A program made the position numbers and the translations under genes. A model generated the notes under the pieces. It was not told where the DNA came from, made no database searches, and saw nothing but the letters and a program-made list of their open reading frames with translations. This document shows positions 62,266 through 64,000 of a stretch of 64,000 bases of DNA, piece after piece. Each line of letters opens with the position of its first letter. Position 1 is the stretch's first letter. The DNA comes from Thiothrix unzii (GTDB lineage Bacteria; Pseudomonadota; Gammaproteobacteria; Thiotrichales; Thiotrichaceae): NCBI RefSeq assembly GCF_017901175.1, contig NZ_CP072793.1:558001-622000 (forward strand). Reading direction: 5' to 3'.

Positions 62266-63799
62266 GTTCCAGCGTCCTTTGGTACAAGTTATCGTAGTGA
62301 TTTAAAAATGCCGATTGGGTGTAAAATGCTTCGACCCGTGCAATCGCGGCAGCTTGTGCGGCTCGCCATGCGTTGGGATTGCTTAACAAATGCACTAGGG
62401 CAGTCGCCATTGCATCGGGTGAAGCGATGGGAACGACTTCGCCGGATTTCCCCAAGGCTCGATCTGCATCCGTTACACCTTCCACCATTTCGCGGCAGGC
62501 TCCGACATCGGTGACAACCACCGGAACACCAGCGGCGTAGGCTTCCAATACGGATAATGGCTGGCCTTCGCTGATAGAACTCAGTACCACAATGCCCAAA
62601 TGCGGCAACATCGCCGCAACGGACTGAAATCCGCAAAATTTTACGGTGGTTTGCAGCCCCAAACTTGCGGTTAATTGATGGCATTCGGCAGCGTAAGCGG
62701 GGTCTTCATCTTCACCGCCAATAATCCAGGCTTGCAGGTTAGGGATCTGGCGTTGTGCTAAGGCTGTTGCCCGCAAGTAAGTTTTAATGTCTTTAATCGG
62801 AACTACGCGCCCAATTAGCCCGATTACCTGCGGAATGGTTGCTGCACGCTGTTGGCGAGTGGTGGCAAGCTGGCGAATATCGACCCCATTGGGAATAATG
62901 CGGCAACGATTGGGATTTGCCCCGTATTGGATTTGCGTTTGACGATTAGCCGCGAACAAGGTCACGATTTCAGAGCTGGCGGCGTAAGTGAGTCGCCCCA
63001 ATCCTTCAAAAAATCTGCCCCACATACGCCGGATGTAGCTGGTCGGGGCGTGTAAACCCATTGAAAACTGCGGAGTAGGGTCACGAATCCAATCGGCTTG
63101 GTACAAGTCAATATAACGCTCTTTGGTGTAAATCCCGTGTTCGGTGAGCAACAGTTTACGCTGGCGCAATACGCTCAGGAAAAACCCCAACACCCCGGCG
63201 TAACCGGTGGAAATGGTGTGATACACCGTGGCAGATGGTGCGGTTTGGGCAATTTCTAACAGTTTAAACAGCGGGGTATGCATGGAGCGTACCGTCCAGA
63301 AGTACTCATTAAACGGTAAATCCGGCGCGTTGGCCTGATATTCGCGGGTAATACGCTCCCATGCCTGTTCGCTGTAGAAAAACGCTTCCGCTCCATCTTT
63401 CAGCGATGCCTGCAATTGCTCAATAAACGGTGCATAAGCGGCTAAACCGTGTTGTTGCCCGCCGTGTTTGAGCTGGGTGTGCAGATGATCCAAGGCTTCA
63501 AACCACGTCGGATTGCCCGCTTGCGGCGAAGGTTTGGCGAGGTTTAACGGTTCCGCCAAATAATGCGCCTCAAAATGGCAGACATTGGCAGGGAATTGAT
63601 AATGCATGTCCGGGTAGTTTTCGCGAGTTGCACCAATGAACACCAAGGCAAAACGGTATTGCGGTAAGCCTTGAATCAGTTGATGCACCCAGGTCGAAAC
63701 GCCACCCCGAATATAGGGGTACGTGCCTTCCAGCAACAGGCAAATATCAGCCTGCTGATGTCGTGAAAGTCGCGGAAACTCAGGTGCAGACATAAGCAT
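62246..63799 (-). CDS. pelF: PelF glycosyltransferase (GT4)
   Basis: 517 residues, cytosolic. Starts with ADICLLLEGTYPYIRGGVSTWVHQLIQGLPQYRFALVFIG, the PelF signature. GT4 motifs: GRVVPIKDIKTYLRATALAQ and the EX7E region EGQPLSVLEAYAAGVPVVVTDVGACREMVEG for UDP-sugar binding. It polymerises GalNAc/GlcNAc-type residues of Pel. First gene of the leftward operon; an alternative ATG lies two codons inside (63793). PelC, the outer-membrane ring lipoprotein, was not found in the window. Confidence 0.95.
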   Translation of the reverse strand: MLMSAPEFPRLSRHQQADICLLLEGTYPYIRGGVSTWVHQLIQGLPQYRFALVFIGATRENYPDMHYQFPANVCHFEAHYLAEPLNLAKPSPQAGNPTWFEALDHLHTQLKHGGQQHGLAAYAPFIEQLQASLKDGAEAFFYSEQAWERITREYQANAPDLPFNEYFWTVRSMHTPLFKLLEIAQTAPSATVYHTISTGYAGVLGFFLSVLRQRKLLLTEHGIYTKERYIDLYQADWIRDPTPQFSMGLHAPTSYIRRMWGRFFEGLGRLTYAASSEIVTLFAANRQTQIQYGANPNRCRIIPNGVDIRQLATTRQQRAATIPQVIGLIGRVVPIKDIKTYLRATALAQRQIPNLQAWIIGGEDEDPAYAAECHQLTASLGLQTTVKFCGFQSVAAMLPHLGIVVLSSISEGQPLSVLEAYAAGVPVVVTDVGACREMVEGVTDADRALGKSGEVVPIASPDAMATALVHLLSNPNAWRAAQAAAIARVEAFYTQSAFLNHYDNLYQRTLEHGGHRL

Positions 63800-63863
63800 T
63801 TAGCCGTTAGTTAAAGGTTGAAAGATGCTAATGCCTAATGATTCAAAACAAACGGTATAGGGT

Positions 63864-63884
63864 GTTAATGCGCGGTGCATTAAC
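63864..63884. promoter_or_regulatory. Inverted repeat upstream of the pel operon
   Basis: GTTAATGC (63864-63871) and GCATTAAC (63877-63884) form perfect arms of eight bases around a five-base centre, 65-85 bases upstream of pelF. Position fits an operator for the pel promoter. The remaining bases 63800-64000 hold no convincing gene; one weak leftward open frame there lacks any recognised pattern. Confidence 0.45.
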
Positions 63885-64000
63885 GGTAGGGATGCTCGCC
63901 CTAACGGTCTGCGGGTGGTGTATTCGGTTTTCGTGTGCCGCTCTCCCTTGCATTTTGCGCAAATGACCTCATGTTGTCGGCAATTCATCACTTTACGAAG

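Noticed and set aside
63800-63991. Leftward open frame of 63 codons upstream of pelF (CRQHEVICAKCKGERHTK...).
   Set aside because: It covers the likely pel promoter with the dyad, has Arg-rich non-natural-looking composition, and no family match; PelC would be a lipoprotein with a signal peptide, which this is not.

Overview
The window looks like a chromosomal segment of a gammaproteobacterium. The support is ftsY-ftsE order, rpmB-rpmG, prfC, rsmD, OxyR with its redox cysteine pair, monothiol Grx4, TrxC, a gspEFGHIJK block and a Gram-negative Pel exopolysaccharide locus. A filamentous sulfur oxidiser of the Thiothrix type is a reasonable guess from overall gene content, but no marker here proves it. 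No rRNA, tRNA or CRISPR array was seen.

Layout. 1-10.2 kb is mostly housekeeping: the start of ftsE, ftsY, an active/inactive M16 peptidase pair, rsmD, a lytic transglycosylase, a secreted subtilase with two PPC domains, and prfC. 10.2-24.3 kb holds a large secreted DUF11/SdrD_B-type protein, trxC, an antiporter beside a KdpDE-like pair, a DUF485-acetate symporter operon with a GntR-type palindrome upstream, a GabD-type dehydrogenase, and an ArsR-MFS unit divergent from a TauE/SafE permease. 24.3-36.1 kb has rpmB-rpmG, folB-folK, two glycine-zipper lipoproteins, a VWA protein and the seven-gene type II secretion block, followed by small metabolic genes.

36.1-43.2 kb is the accessory region. 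It opens with a probable small-RNA gene: NtrC-like sites, a textbook sigma-54 -24/-12 element, about 137 transcribed bases with anti-Shine-Dalgarno C-rich motifs, and a very strong intrinsic terminator. A PIN toxin-antitoxin pair, a remnant of a tag glycosylase gene and an AT-rich cassette of exported proteins follow. The cassette contains a cysteine-repeat protein, a helical protein and a secreted EndoU nuclease toxin whose frame is broken in a run of eight C. Two small genes downstream are immunity candidates.

43.2-52.3 kb carries a two-component pair (membrane histidine kinase and NarL-type regulator), oxyR, a short FadJ-like beta-oxidation enzyme, grxD, an EF-hand protein, murJ and a YdgA/DUF945 protein. 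52.3-63.8 kb is a leftward eight-gene Pel operon: pelF, pelG, a PelA deacetylase, a separate PelA-type glycoside hydrolase, a TPR protein and a separate beta-barrel (together resembling a split PelB), pelD and pelE. A perfect inverted repeat lies in its upstream region. PelF and PelG would polymerise and export the polymer across the inner membrane with PelD/PelE, the PelA pieces would process it in the periplasm, and the TPR and barrel proteins would pass it through the outer membrane. No pelC was seen in the window.
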